Source: UBA1444 sp964521625 (GTDB lineage: Bacteria; Bacillota; Negativicutes; UBA1444). Taken from it: DNA of 64,000 nucleotides. Below the pieces are notes generated by a model that searched no databases, was not told where the DNA came from, and saw nothing but the letters and a program-made list of their open reading frames with translations. The stretch is from assembly GCA_964521625.1 (NCBI GenBank), contig CAZFSM010000009.1, positions 62,001 through 126,000 on the forward strand, written 5' to 3'. Position 1 is the stretch's first letter. Every line of letters begins with the position of its first letter. Below are positions 14,979 through 22,034 of the stretch, piece by piece. Both the position numbers and the translations under genes were made by a program.

Positions 14979-16661
14979 TTAGTATTCCTTATTGTCATCG
15001 TAGGTTAACCGTAGCATTTCCTTTAGCGTCGTTTTGCCTTCCTGCACTTTGCTCATCGCGTCCTGTTGAATCGTGTGCATCCCCTCCGCAATCGCCAGAT
15101 CGGTCAGGGCGCCGGTAGCGGCGCGTTTTACCACCAGTTCGCGCAGCGCCGGTGACATCGGCATTACTTCATGCGCTGCCAGACGACCGCGATAACCGGT
15201 ATTGCCGCAATGCATGCAGCCCGTGCCATGATACAGCGCAGCGGTAAACTCAAAGTTTTCCGGCAGGGCCAGGAACTCCGGCGAATCGGGAAACGGAACG
15301 TAGGGTTGCCGGCATTCCGGGCAAATTTTGCGTAGCAACCGTTGGGCGACGCAGCCGATGACAGCCGAGGCAACCAGGAATGGTTCGATTCCCATGTCGA
15401 CCAGGCGGGTCACTGCGCCGGCCGCTTCATTGGTATGCAGCGTGCTGAGCACCAGGTGTCCGGTCAATGCGGCCCGAATGGCAATTTCCGCCGTCTCCCG
15501 GTCGCGAATCTCCCCGACCATGATGATGTTGGGGTCCTGCCGCAAAATCGAGCGCAAGCCGGTGGCAAAGGTCATGCCGGCCTTGTTGCTGACCTGAACC
15601 TGATTGATCCCGCTCAGTCGATATTCGACCGGGTCTTCGACGGTGATAATGTTCTGGGTCGGCGAATTCAGTTCGTTCAGTACCGAGTACAACGTCGTTG
15701 TTTTACCGGAGCCGGTCGGCCCGGTAACTAAAATCATCCCGTAAGTATGCTTGTACATTTTGCGAAACTTGCGCAGGTTTTTTTCGGAAAACCCCAGCGA
15801 ATCAATCGCCAGGATGCTGGATTTCTGGTCCAGGATACGCATGACGATTTTTTCGCCGTAAATCGTTGGCAATGACGAAACCCGGATATCAATGGCGCGA
15901 CCAGATTCCTGAATCTGGATTCTCCCATCCTGTGGCACGCGTTTTTCAGCGATATCCAGGTTGCTGATAATTTTTACCCGCGATATGATTGCTCCCTGGG
16001 TATGTTTAGGAAACGAGGCAGTCTCCCGCAGGATGCCGTCAACACGAAAACGCACCCGCATACCTGTTTCTTGCGGTTCCAGGTGAATGTCGCTGGCGCC
16101 GGCCTTGATCGCCTGACTGATTAATGAATTTACTATATTAATGACCGGGGCGTCTTCCGACGTCTCCAGTTCGGCTGAAAACGAGTAGTCTTCCTTTTGC
16201 AGCTGACTGATCGATTTTTCGACCAGATCCGATACGCCGTAGTATTGGTCAATTGCTCTTTGAATATCTGCTTCCACAGCCAATACCGGCTCAATTTCGC
16301 TTTGCGTCACCATTCGCAGATCATCAATGGCAAAAAAGTTTGTCGGATCCAGCATGGCTACCGTCAGCCGATTGCCTTTTTTGCGGATCGGTATCACTAC
16401 ATGCCGCTCGGCCAGTGACATCGGCACCAGCCGCACCGCCTCTTTGTCTGGTTGGATCGCTGAAAGGTCAATCAACGGTATGCCCATGCTTCTTTCCAGT
16501 ACCCGCAGCAAGCCGGTTTCCGTGATCGCGCCCATTTCCACCAATATTTTACCCAGCCGAACACCTGATCGTTTTTGCATTGCCAGAGCCTTTTCCAATT
16601 GCTCCTGCGTAATTCGTCCGGCTTCGATCAGTATTTCGCCGATGCGTTTGCGTTGCTGCAT
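14979..16661 (-). CDS. pilB: type IV pilus assembly ATPase PilB with MshEN domain
   Basis: The 560-aa protein begins with two MshEN-type units (RIGEILIEAGRITQEQL and RLGKILVEMGAITETGL) known to bind c-di-GMP in related ATPases. It continues with the GspE core: Walker A GPTGSGKTTT, Walker B IIMVGEIRD and ALTGHLVLSTLHT. A C4 zinc motif (CPEC, later CMHC) lies between Walker B and the C-terminus. PilB drives pilus extension. It is the first gene of the operon. The MshEN domain suggests c-di-GMP control of piliation. Confidence 0.94.
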   Translation of the reverse strand: MQQRKRIGEILIEAGRITQEQLEKALAMQKRSGVRLGKILVEMGAITETGLLRVLERSMGIPLIDLSAIQPDKEAVRLVPMSLAERHVVIPIRKKGNRLTVAMLDPTNFFAIDDLRMVTQSEIEPVLAVEADIQRAIDQYYGVSDLVEKSISQLQKEDYSFSAELETSEDAPVINIVNSLISQAIKAGASDIHLEPQETGMRVRFRVDGILRETASFPKHTQGAIISRVKIISNLDIAEKRVPQDGRIQIQESGRAIDIRVSSLPTIYGEKIVMRILDQKSSILAIDSLGFSEKNLRKFRKMYKHTYGMILVTGPTGSGKTTTLYSVLNELNSPTQNIITVEDPVEYRLSGINQVQVSNKAGMTFATGLRSILRQDPNIIMVGEIRDRETAEIAIRAALTGHLVLSTLHTNEAAGAVTRLVDMGIEPFLVASAVIGCVAQRLLRKICPECRQPYVPFPDSPEFLALPENFEFTAALYHGTGCMHCGNTGYRGRLAAHEVMPMSPALRELVVKRAATGALTDLAIAEGMHTIQQDAMSKVQEGKTTLKEMLRLTYDDNKEY

Positions 16662-16758
16662 TCCATTTCCTCCCGCTGTGGGGTTTTCCTAGTCTTTTCA
16701 ACGGCCAGGCTGAAAACTCCTGCTTGCGCCCCCCTACCCAGCGAATGCCAAAATAGTT

Positions 16759-16764
16759 TATAAT
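16759..16764 (+). promoter_or_regulatory. -10 box of the 29-aa gene
   Basis: A perfect TATAAT lies about 40 bases upstream of the microprotein start. No good -35 box is at normal spacing, so the call rests on the -10 box and the following ribosome site and terminator. Confidence 0.5.
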
Positions 16765-16802
16765 GGGAAACAAGACCGCAAAAAATACTGGGAGGGACAG
16801 TG

Positions 16803-16892
16803 GTGGAACCTTATATCGGCGATACCGGCATCATCATTCTTATAGGGTTGACGCTGCTGTACTACAACTGGGATTCGCTGTTTCCTGATTAG
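16803..16892 (+). CDS. 29-aa single-pass membrane microprotein
   Basis: GTG start (a tandem GTG sits one codon earlier) after GGGAGGGACA, then VEPYIGDTGIIILIGLTLLY and a short tail ending NWDSLFPD. The middle is one hydrophobic helix of about 13 residues flanked by acidic ends. The gene has its own -10 box and is followed at once by a strong intrinsic terminator, so it is a complete tiny transcription unit, opposite to its neighbours. It is too short for most gene finders. Function is unknown; small membrane peptides of this type often regulate transporters or kinases, or act as toxins. Confidence 0.6.
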   Translation: MEPYIGDTGIIILIGLTLLYYNWDSLFPD

Positions 16893-16933
16893 AAAAGCTT
16901 CCTGCACCGCGAGGCGGAGCAGGAAGCTTTTTT
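16893..16933 (+). terminator. terminator of the 29-aa gene
   Basis: AAAAGCTTCCTGC pairs with GCAGGAAGCTTTTTT, giving a 13-bp GC-containing stem and a six-U tail on the plus strand. The A-rich 5' side could also stop minus-strand transcripts from the HD gene. Confidence 0.9.
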
Positions 16934-16947
16934 GCATTTATAGCTGA

Positions 16948-17514
16948 CTAAATCAGCGGCACTTCCTGATAGTCGGGATGCTTGACCGCAATAGCCAGCG
17001 CCTGGGTAAGAAACGCCACATGTTCGGCAAAGTCAACATTCATTTCCAAAGCGCCTTTGGTCAGCGTTTCCCGATTCACAGCCCGGGCAAACGCTTTATC
17101 CTTGATTTTTTTCATCACCGATTTCACTTCCAGGTTTTCCAGACTGCGGTCCGGTCGCACTAACGCGCAGGCAATGATGAATCCCGTCATCTCATCCACG
17201 GCCAGCAATGTCTTTTGCAGCAGGTTGCGATCAGTTTCCCAGGTCCGGCAGTGCGACTCGACATTGATGACAAATTCGTCATCATAGCCGACGGCAGTTA
17301 ATATCTCGCGGGCATGCTGCGGGTGTTCATGCGGAAATTTTTCAAAATCGACATCATGCAGTAATCCGACACTGCCCCAGTATTCGACATCCTCGCCAAA
17401 TTTTTCCGCGTAGGCCCGCATGGCAATTTCGACCGCTAGGCAATGCTTTAGCAGCACCTCGCTCGTTACATTCTTGCGCAACTCGGCCCAGGCTTTTTGT
17501 CTTGTTTCCGTCAT
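16948..17514 (-). CDS. HD-domain phosphohydrolase
   Basis: A 188-aa HDIG-type protein. Metal ligands are visible as H in LKHCLAVE, HD in GLLHDVDFEKFP, H in EHPQHA and the later SHC. The family includes nucleotidases and phosphodiesterases acting on varied nucleotides, and substrate cannot be told. Similar stand-alone proteins are common in Firmicutes. It is a single gene with a terminator on each side. Confidence 0.8.
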   Translation of the reverse strand: MTETRQKAWAELRKNVTSEVLLKHCLAVEIAMRAYAEKFGEDVEYWGSVGLLHDVDFEKFPHEHPQHAREILTAVGYDDEFVINVESHCRTWETDRNLLQKTLLAVDEMTGFIIACALVRPDRSLENLEVKSVMKKIKDKAFARAVNRETLTKGALEMNVDFAEHVAFLTQALAIAVKHPDYQEVPLI

Positions 17515-17553
17515 GTTCCGTACACTCCCCTACTATTACTTTTGCGAACAAGT

Positions 17554-17583
17554 GAAAAAGGACCGCAATACTGCGGTCCTTTG
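17554..17583 (-). terminator. terminator of the NlpC/P60 gene
   Basis: AAAGGACCGCA and TGCGGTCCTTT form an 11-bp stem with a short loop. On the minus strand it is followed by TTTTTC, and it lies just after the stop of the wall hydrolase gene. Confidence 0.9.
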
Positions 17584-17595
17584 CCTGTTTCCCTG

Positions 17596-18297
17596 CTATA
17601 AAACCCGCCGGGCTCCCAGATACCGCTCGCCCCAATAATGGCCAAACAAGTCGGCTACTACTACGCCACGGCTCGAGGTCGCGCTGATAAACTGGCCGTT
17701 ACCGGTATAAATACCAACATGTGACGGTCCGGGTTCATACGTTTCGAAGAATACCAAATCGCCTGGCTGCAGTCGATCCGTGGAAACCGGACGACCGACG
17801 CCGAATTGTCCGTCTGCCATGCGCGGCAAATTAATGCCGACATTGGCAAATACATAACGGGTAAAGCCTGAGCAGTCAAAACCGCGCGGCGTAGTGCCGC
17901 CAAACCAATAGGGCACGCCAATGTACTGAAAGCTGGTCTGAATCAACCGCCGGACTGTTGCAACCGGAGCACCGCGACTGACAGGCAGATCGCGACCCAC
18001 CATGAGTTTAAACAAATCCGGGTTTACTTTGCCGTCCACCGGCATTTTTTTGTCGCGTTGCAGCATTTTGACAGCTTCGGCCGTCACATCACCATAAACT
18101 CCATCCATGGAACCAACCACATACCCCATCTGAGACAACTTTTCTTGCAGGAGCTGCACTTCGTCGCCGCGGTCACCTACCTGTAACGGTTCCGGAACAT
18201 CGGTGTTAGGAGTTTCGACTTTCGGCGCGGCGCTTACGACCGACAACAGGAAAGTCAGGGTCAGGAAAGCCAACAATACAACACGAATACTGCGCAA
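17596..18297 (-). CDS. NlpC/P60 peptidoglycan endopeptidase with PG-binding domain
   Basis: The start is a TTG after GAGAGGAGC. The 233-aa precursor has a signal peptide (to about Ala24), a PG_binding_1 domain (GDRGDEVQLLQEKLSQMGY, to about residue 100) and an NlpC/P60 domain with catalytic Cys142 in FDCSGF and His193 in PSHVGIY. It cuts peptide cross-links in the wall. The c-di-AMP riboswitch upstream fits the known linkage of c-di-AMP with wall and osmotic control. Confidence 0.93.
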   Translation of the reverse strand: MRSIRVVLLAFLTLTFLLSVVSAAPKVETPNTDVPEPLQVGDRGDEVQLLQEKLSQMGYVVGSMDGVYGDVTAEAVKMLQRDKKMPVDGKVNPDLFKLMVGRDLPVSRGAPVATVRRLIQTSFQYIGVPYWFGGTTPRGFDCSGFTRYVFANVGINLPRMADGQFGVGRPVSTDRLQPGDLVFFETYEPGPSHVGIYTGNGQFISATSSRGVVVADLFGHYWGERYLGARRVL

Positions 18298-18317
18298 ATA
18301 CAGCGCTCCTCTCTGTT

Positions 18318-18422
18318 GCCTCCGGGGTTAGCTGACGGATTAGGGCTGAAGGCGCCCTACTCGCAATGCGAGTTTCACCCCAAATAATGGTTCCCCCGTA
18401 CCTGAGCTGGATTCGGCTAATT
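18318..18422 (-). promoter_or_regulatory. c-di-AMP riboswitch (ydaO/yuaA type)
   Basis: On the minus strand the leader contains the conserved blocks in order: GCCGAATCC, GGTACGGGGGAACC, TTGGGGTGAA, GTAGGGCGCCTTCAG, and AATCCGTCAGCTAACC. These match the ydaO aptamer core. It lies directly upstream of the NlpC/P60 gene. In known cases c-di-AMP binding turns off wall hydrolase or ion transport genes. Confidence 0.93.
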
Positions 18423-18488
18423 AAAAGCTCATGGATTATATTATTCTATATATCGGCAAAAAATCCTGCCGCCATCAGTCCTATTTGT

Positions 18489-19433
18489 TTATTTTTTTTG
18501 CAGTTCCTCACGGATCAAGTACAAGGGACGCCCTTTGACTTCTTCAAAAATCCGGCCTACATACTCGCCGACAATGCCGATGCCTATCAGCTGCAAACCG
18601 CCCAGCAGAAAGATGCTGGCCGAAGTCGTCGCCCAGCCGGGCACCGCTTCCTCCGTGAAAAATTTTATAAACAGCACATGTCCAAACAGGGCGAAGCTGC
18701 CTGCTCCCAGTAGCAAGCCCATATAAAAAGCGATCCGCAGCGGCAGTTTTGAATGGGCGGTAATACCGTCCAATGCAAAGTGCAGCATCTTGCCAAAAGA
18801 AAATTTGGATACGCCGGCTAGTCGCGGCGGCGCGACAAATTCAACAAACACCTGCCGATAGCCGATTGAGCTAATGATTCCACGGATAAACTTGGCCCGT
18901 TCGCGAAACCGCCGGAAGCTTAACACAACTTTGCGGTCGAGCAGGCGAAAATCGGAACCGCCCTCGGTGATATTGATCTTGGAGATGACATTGATCATTT
19001 TGTAAAAAAAACGGGAAGTCATTTTTTTGAGCAGCGAGGCCCCTTCAGTATCCTTGCGGATGGTCTGGACGATCTCGGCCCCGGCCTCCCAATGCGCAAT
19101 CAGCTCAGGTAAAAGGGCCGGCGGATGCTGCAGATCGCCGTCCATCGTGATCACTGCGTCACCGTCGGCGTTTTCCAGTCCACAGGTCAACGCGGTCTGA
19201 AAACCGTAATTGCGGGCCAAAATCAGCGCCCGCACCCGCTCGTCCTGCTGGGTCAGTCGGTCGAGTACCAGCGGCGTCGCATCGCGCGAACCGTCATCGA
19301 CAAAAATCAGTTCAAACCGGTACGGCAACGGCTCCAGATAGCGGACAATCTCCCGGTACAGCACGCTGATATTATCCTGTTCGTTATAAACCGGCACCGC
19401 AATCGAAATCAGTTTCTGCTTCGTCTGTTCCAT
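18489..19433 (-). CDS. membrane GT2 glycosyltransferase, GtrB/ArnC/DPM1-like
   Basis: The 314-aa protein has an N-terminal GT-A domain (SIAVPVYNEQDNI, FVDDGSRDAT, then the DGDLQHPP metal motif) and two C-terminal membrane helices (about residues 232-252 and 268-288). This layout is that of enzymes that load a sugar onto undecaprenyl phosphate on the inner membrane face. The sugar is unknown. Its neighbours are not polysaccharide genes, but it may serve wall or lipid A-type glycosylation. Confidence 0.88.
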   Translation of the reverse strand: MEQTKQKLISIAVPVYNEQDNISVLYREIVRYLEPLPYRFELIFVDDGSRDATPLVLDRLTQQDERVRALILARNYGFQTALTCGLENADGDAVITMDGDLQHPPALLPELIAHWEAGAEIVQTIRKDTEGASLLKKMTSRFFYKMINVISKINITEGGSDFRLLDRKVVLSFRRFRERAKFIRGIISSIGYRQVFVEFVAPPRLAGVSKFSFGKMLHFALDGITAHSKLPLRIAFYMGLLLGAGSFALFGHVLFIKFFTEEAVPGWATTSASIFLLGGLQLIGIGIVGEYVGRIFEEVKGRPLYLIREELQKK

Positions 19434-19458
19434 GCAACCGTCCCGTCTCTTTTATTTC

Positions 19459-19830
19459 TCAGCGCTGTCCATCCGACGACAAATCAGGCCGCAATACTAC
19501 CGCACCGGCCTGATAAATAGGCTGGATTTCGTGTTGCTGTTTTTCCGTATTCAGTAAAATCAATACTCTGATACAAAGTGAAATGCCGGTCGGGCAATCA
19601 ATCTCCTGAGTACCGAACAGCGGCACCTCGTTCCAGCCAATCTCGCGGGCGGCTGACGCCGGAAAAGCCGCGTTAAGGTCGGGCGTGGAGCTGAAGATGA
19701 CAGCGGCGATATCACCCGGTTTCAAGGCATTGGCTTTGGTCAGAGCCACCAGCAGATTCTTTGTCGCGGAGCGGACCGCTTCCGGTTCGTTGGCAATCGC
19801 GGTCGTTGCACCGCGCAATCCTCTGAGCAT
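19459..19830 (-). CDS. aroH: chorismate mutase, AroH type
   Basis: The 123-aa frame beginning MLRGLRGATTAIANEPEAV has the AroH trimeric fold motifs: the RGATT start, NALKPGDIAAVIFSSTPDL, FPASAAREIGW, VPLFGTQEIDC and GISLCIRVLI. It converts chorismate to prephenate for Phe and Tyr. A longer in-frame version would run into the upstream ahbD gene and is rejected. It follows ahbD by 16 bases, so the three genes likely share a transcript. Confidence 0.93.
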   Translation of the reverse strand: MLRGLRGATTAIANEPEAVRSATKNLLVALTKANALKPGDIAAVIFSSTPDLNAAFPASAAREIGWNEVPLFGTQEIDCPTGISLCIRVLILLNTEKQQHEIQPIYQAGAVVLRPDLSSDGQR

Positions 19831-19846
19831 TTCTGTTCGCCTCCCT

Positions 19847-20833
19847 CTAGTTGCCGCTGCATACACAGCTGGGGTCTTCAGCCATGTAGTCGCCGCCGGA
19901 CGCATGCCAGGCCCGAGCCCGGCAGCCGCCGCAGATATTCTGATAGCCGCAGGCGCCGCATTGGCCGCCCAGGCTGGAGGTGCGCAATTCCAGAAACAGC
20001 GGCGATTCCCGCCACAGTTTGGCAAATCCTCCGTCGCGGACATTGCCGGCTTTGAGCGGAAAATACGGACATGGCTGCAAATCGCCATTGGGCAGAATGA
20101 CACAATAGGCAGTCCCGGCGATACAGCCCTTGCTGAACCGCATCGGGATTTCTTTTTGCGCGGCGATCCGCATGAATTGCGGCGCACAGGTCGGTTTTAG
20201 TTCAATCGAAACCTGCCGTTGCTTCTCCAAAATATCGGACAGCAACGCTTCCTGGCGGTCGACTGCCAGGCTGCGGTCCTTGATATTGTCGCCGCGACCC
20301 GTCGGCACCAGGAAAAAGATGTGATGCGCCGCCGCACCCCATTCGATTGCTTTATCGGTAATCGCCAGCACTTCCGGTTCGTTCCAGTCCATGACCGTCG
20401 TGTGGACCTGGAATGGCAAACCGGCCTCGCGGCAAACCCGCATCCCTTCGACTGTAGCTGCCCAGGCGCCAGCCGACTGGCGAAACCAGTCATGCCGCTC
20501 AGGCGAAATGCTGTCCACACTGATGCCGGCCGCCGCCAATCCCGCCTGTTTCAGTTCAGCCACTTTTTCCGGCGTCAGCAAAATCCCGTTCGTCCCCAGC
20601 ACCGGACGCAGGCCGATCGAGCGCGCATAGGCGATCAGTTCCAGCAGATCTGGCCGCAGCAAGGGTTCACCGCCGCTGAAGACAAAGATGCGAAAGCCGC
20701 AGGCAAAGGCATCGTCCAGCAATCGCTTTCCCTCAGCCGTCGTCAGCTCGTCGGCAAGACAAGCCCCGGCGTCACGGTAACAATGCAGACAGGAGATATT
20801 GCAGGCCTGGGTCGTATTCCAGGAGATCAGCAT
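19847..20833 (-). CDS. ahbD: AhbD-like radical SAM heme synthase
   Basis: The 328-aa protein has the radical SAM CxxxCxxC motif (CNISCLHC) near residues 11-18, GGEPLL, and a C-terminal cysteine-rich SPASM-like region (CGACGYQNICGGC) for an extra Fe-S cluster. It pairs with the 394-aa AhbC-like gene one base upstream, as in the siroheme-dependent route where AhbD turns Fe-coproporphyrin III into heme b by oxidative decarboxylation. The same family is often named NirJ2. The enzyme acts in anaerobes. Confidence 0.85.
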   Translation of the reverse strand: MLISWNTTQACNISCLHCYRDAGACLADELTTAEGKRLLDDAFACGFRIFVFSGGEPLLRPDLLELIAYARSIGLRPVLGTNGILLTPEKVAELKQAGLAAAGISVDSISPERHDWFRQSAGAWAATVEGMRVCREAGLPFQVHTTVMDWNEPEVLAITDKAIEWGAAAHHIFFLVPTGRGDNIKDRSLAVDRQEALLSDILEKQRQVSIELKPTCAPQFMRIAAQKEIPMRFSKGCIAGTAYCVILPNGDLQPCPYFPLKAGNVRDGGFAKLWRESPLFLELRTSSLGGQCGACGYQNICGGCRARAWHASGGDYMAEDPSCVCSGN

Positions 20834-20834
20834 A

Positions 20835-22019
20835 TTATTTTACTTCCTTCGCCGGGTCTTGCCAGAAACAGGCCGGGTCGTCGCCCCAGATATCGCCATC
20901 CACCGCCGCCCTGATCCGGCAGCCGCCACAGAGCAGATTTTGCGTACACTTGCCGCACTGGCTGTTCAATTGCTCCGGTTTGCTGCGCAGCCGGCGCAAT
21001 ATGCCGTCATTTGCCTCAAGATCATTCCATATCTCGCTGAATTTGCGTTCCCGCACATTGCCCAGCGTCAGGTCGCTCCAGAACTGGCAGGGATGCACAT
21101 TACCCAAGAAATCGACATCTGCCATCCGGTCGCCGGCGGAACAGCCGCCGTGCATTTCCAGCAGTTGCCGCACTTCGTCAACCCGTTCCGGGTTGGTGCG
21201 CTGGATATAATCGAGCAAATACAGACCATCCGCATGGTTATCAGTGGTCAGAATTTCGATTTCGATACCGCGCCGGTTAAAATCAAGCGTCTTCTCGATC
21301 AAAAACTGGGCGATCTCACGCTTTTCTTCGGTAGGCAGGTCCAAATTCTTCATGTCGCTGCCACGACCGGCGTAAACCAAATGATACATACAGAAACGGT
21401 CCACTTTCTCTTGTTCGATGATGTCCATCACTGCCGGCAGGTCATGCTTGTTGATGTTATTCAAAGTAAAACGGACACCGGTCCGGTTGCCGGCGGCCTT
21501 GGCAGCGCGAATCCCGGCAATCGCTGCCTGGAAAGCGCCCTGTTCGCCGCGAAACTCGTCATGGGTTTTTTCACAGCCATCAATGCTGACGCCTACATAT
21601 TGGAAGCCCGCTTCTTTGATCAACTGCGCAGTAAAGTCATCGATCAGCGTCCCGTTCGTCGACAGAACGATCCGCAGACCTTTTTCTACGGCATAAGCCG
21701 CCAGTTCAAACATATCCGGGCGAACCAGCGGCTCGCCGCCGGAAAACATCAGCACGGGAACTTTTGTCTCGACCAGATCGTCAATAAACGCTTTGCCTTC
21801 TTCGGTGGTCATCTCATCGGCGCGGGCCGACTCGGTCGCTTCAATGTAACAGTGGCGACATTTGAGATTGCATTGGGAAGTGATGTTCCAGACCACTACC
21901 GGCGACCGGTCGGAAGAGAACTGCAGCAACCCGGCCTGCATTTCGGCCTGTCCGTGATGCTGGCGCATCACATTGGAAATCGTGGCTGTTCCGCATAACA
22001 ATTTGGTGAACCCTATCAA
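20835..22019 (-). CDS. ahbC: AhbC-like radical SAM protein (12,18-didecarboxysiroheme deacetylase)
   Basis: A TTG start after GGGAGG gives 394 aa. The radical SAM motif CNLKCRHC lies near residues 50-57, followed by FSGGEPLVRPD, and the C-terminus has a SPASM-type cysteine set (CGKCTQNLLCGGC). AhbC removes acetate side chains from 12,18-didecarboxysiroheme to give Fe-coproporphyrin III; it is also called NirJ1. The gene order ahbC-ahbD supports the assignment. The ahbA/ahbB decarboxylase genes are not in the window. Confidence 0.85.
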   Translation of the reverse strand: MIGFTKLLCGTATISNVMRQHHGQAEMQAGLLQFSSDRSPVVVWNITSQCNLKCRHCYIEATESARADEMTTEEGKAFIDDLVETKVPVLMFSGGEPLVRPDMFELAAYAVEKGLRIVLSTNGTLIDDFTAQLIKEAGFQYVGVSIDGCEKTHDEFRGEQGAFQAAIAGIRAAKAAGNRTGVRFTLNNINKHDLPAVMDIIEQEKVDRFCMYHLVYAGRGSDMKNLDLPTEEKREIAQFLIEKTLDFNRRGIEIEILTTDNHADGLYLLDYIQRTNPERVDEVRQLLEMHGGCSAGDRMADVDFLGNVHPCQFWSDLTLGNVRERKFSEIWNDLEANDGILRRLRSKPEQLNSQCGKCTQNLLCGGCRIRAAVDGDIWGDDPACFWQDPAKEVK

Positions 22020-22034
22020 TTGTATTCCTCCCTG

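Noticed and set aside
13999..14982. Long plus-strand frame opposite pilT
   Set aside because: Shadow of the conserved PilT reading frame; composition rich in His, Arg and Gln with no domain.
16724..16729. TTGCGC as -35 box for the 29-aa gene
   Set aside because: The distance to TATAAT is 29 bases, far from 16-18.
18301..18430. SAM or cobalamin riboswitch upstream of the NlpC/P60 gene
   Set aside because: The conserved blocks fit the c-di-AMP (ydaO) aptamer and not those classes.
19831..20187. Upstream extension of the chorismate mutase frame
   Set aside because: It runs antiparallel in sense to nothing but overlaps the ahbD gene in another frame, has no domain and lacks the ribosome site. 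The mutase starts at 19830.
20799..21998. 399-codon plus-strand frame opposite ahbC
   Set aside because: An antisense shadow of a conserved radical SAM gene, without ribosome site or recognisable motif.
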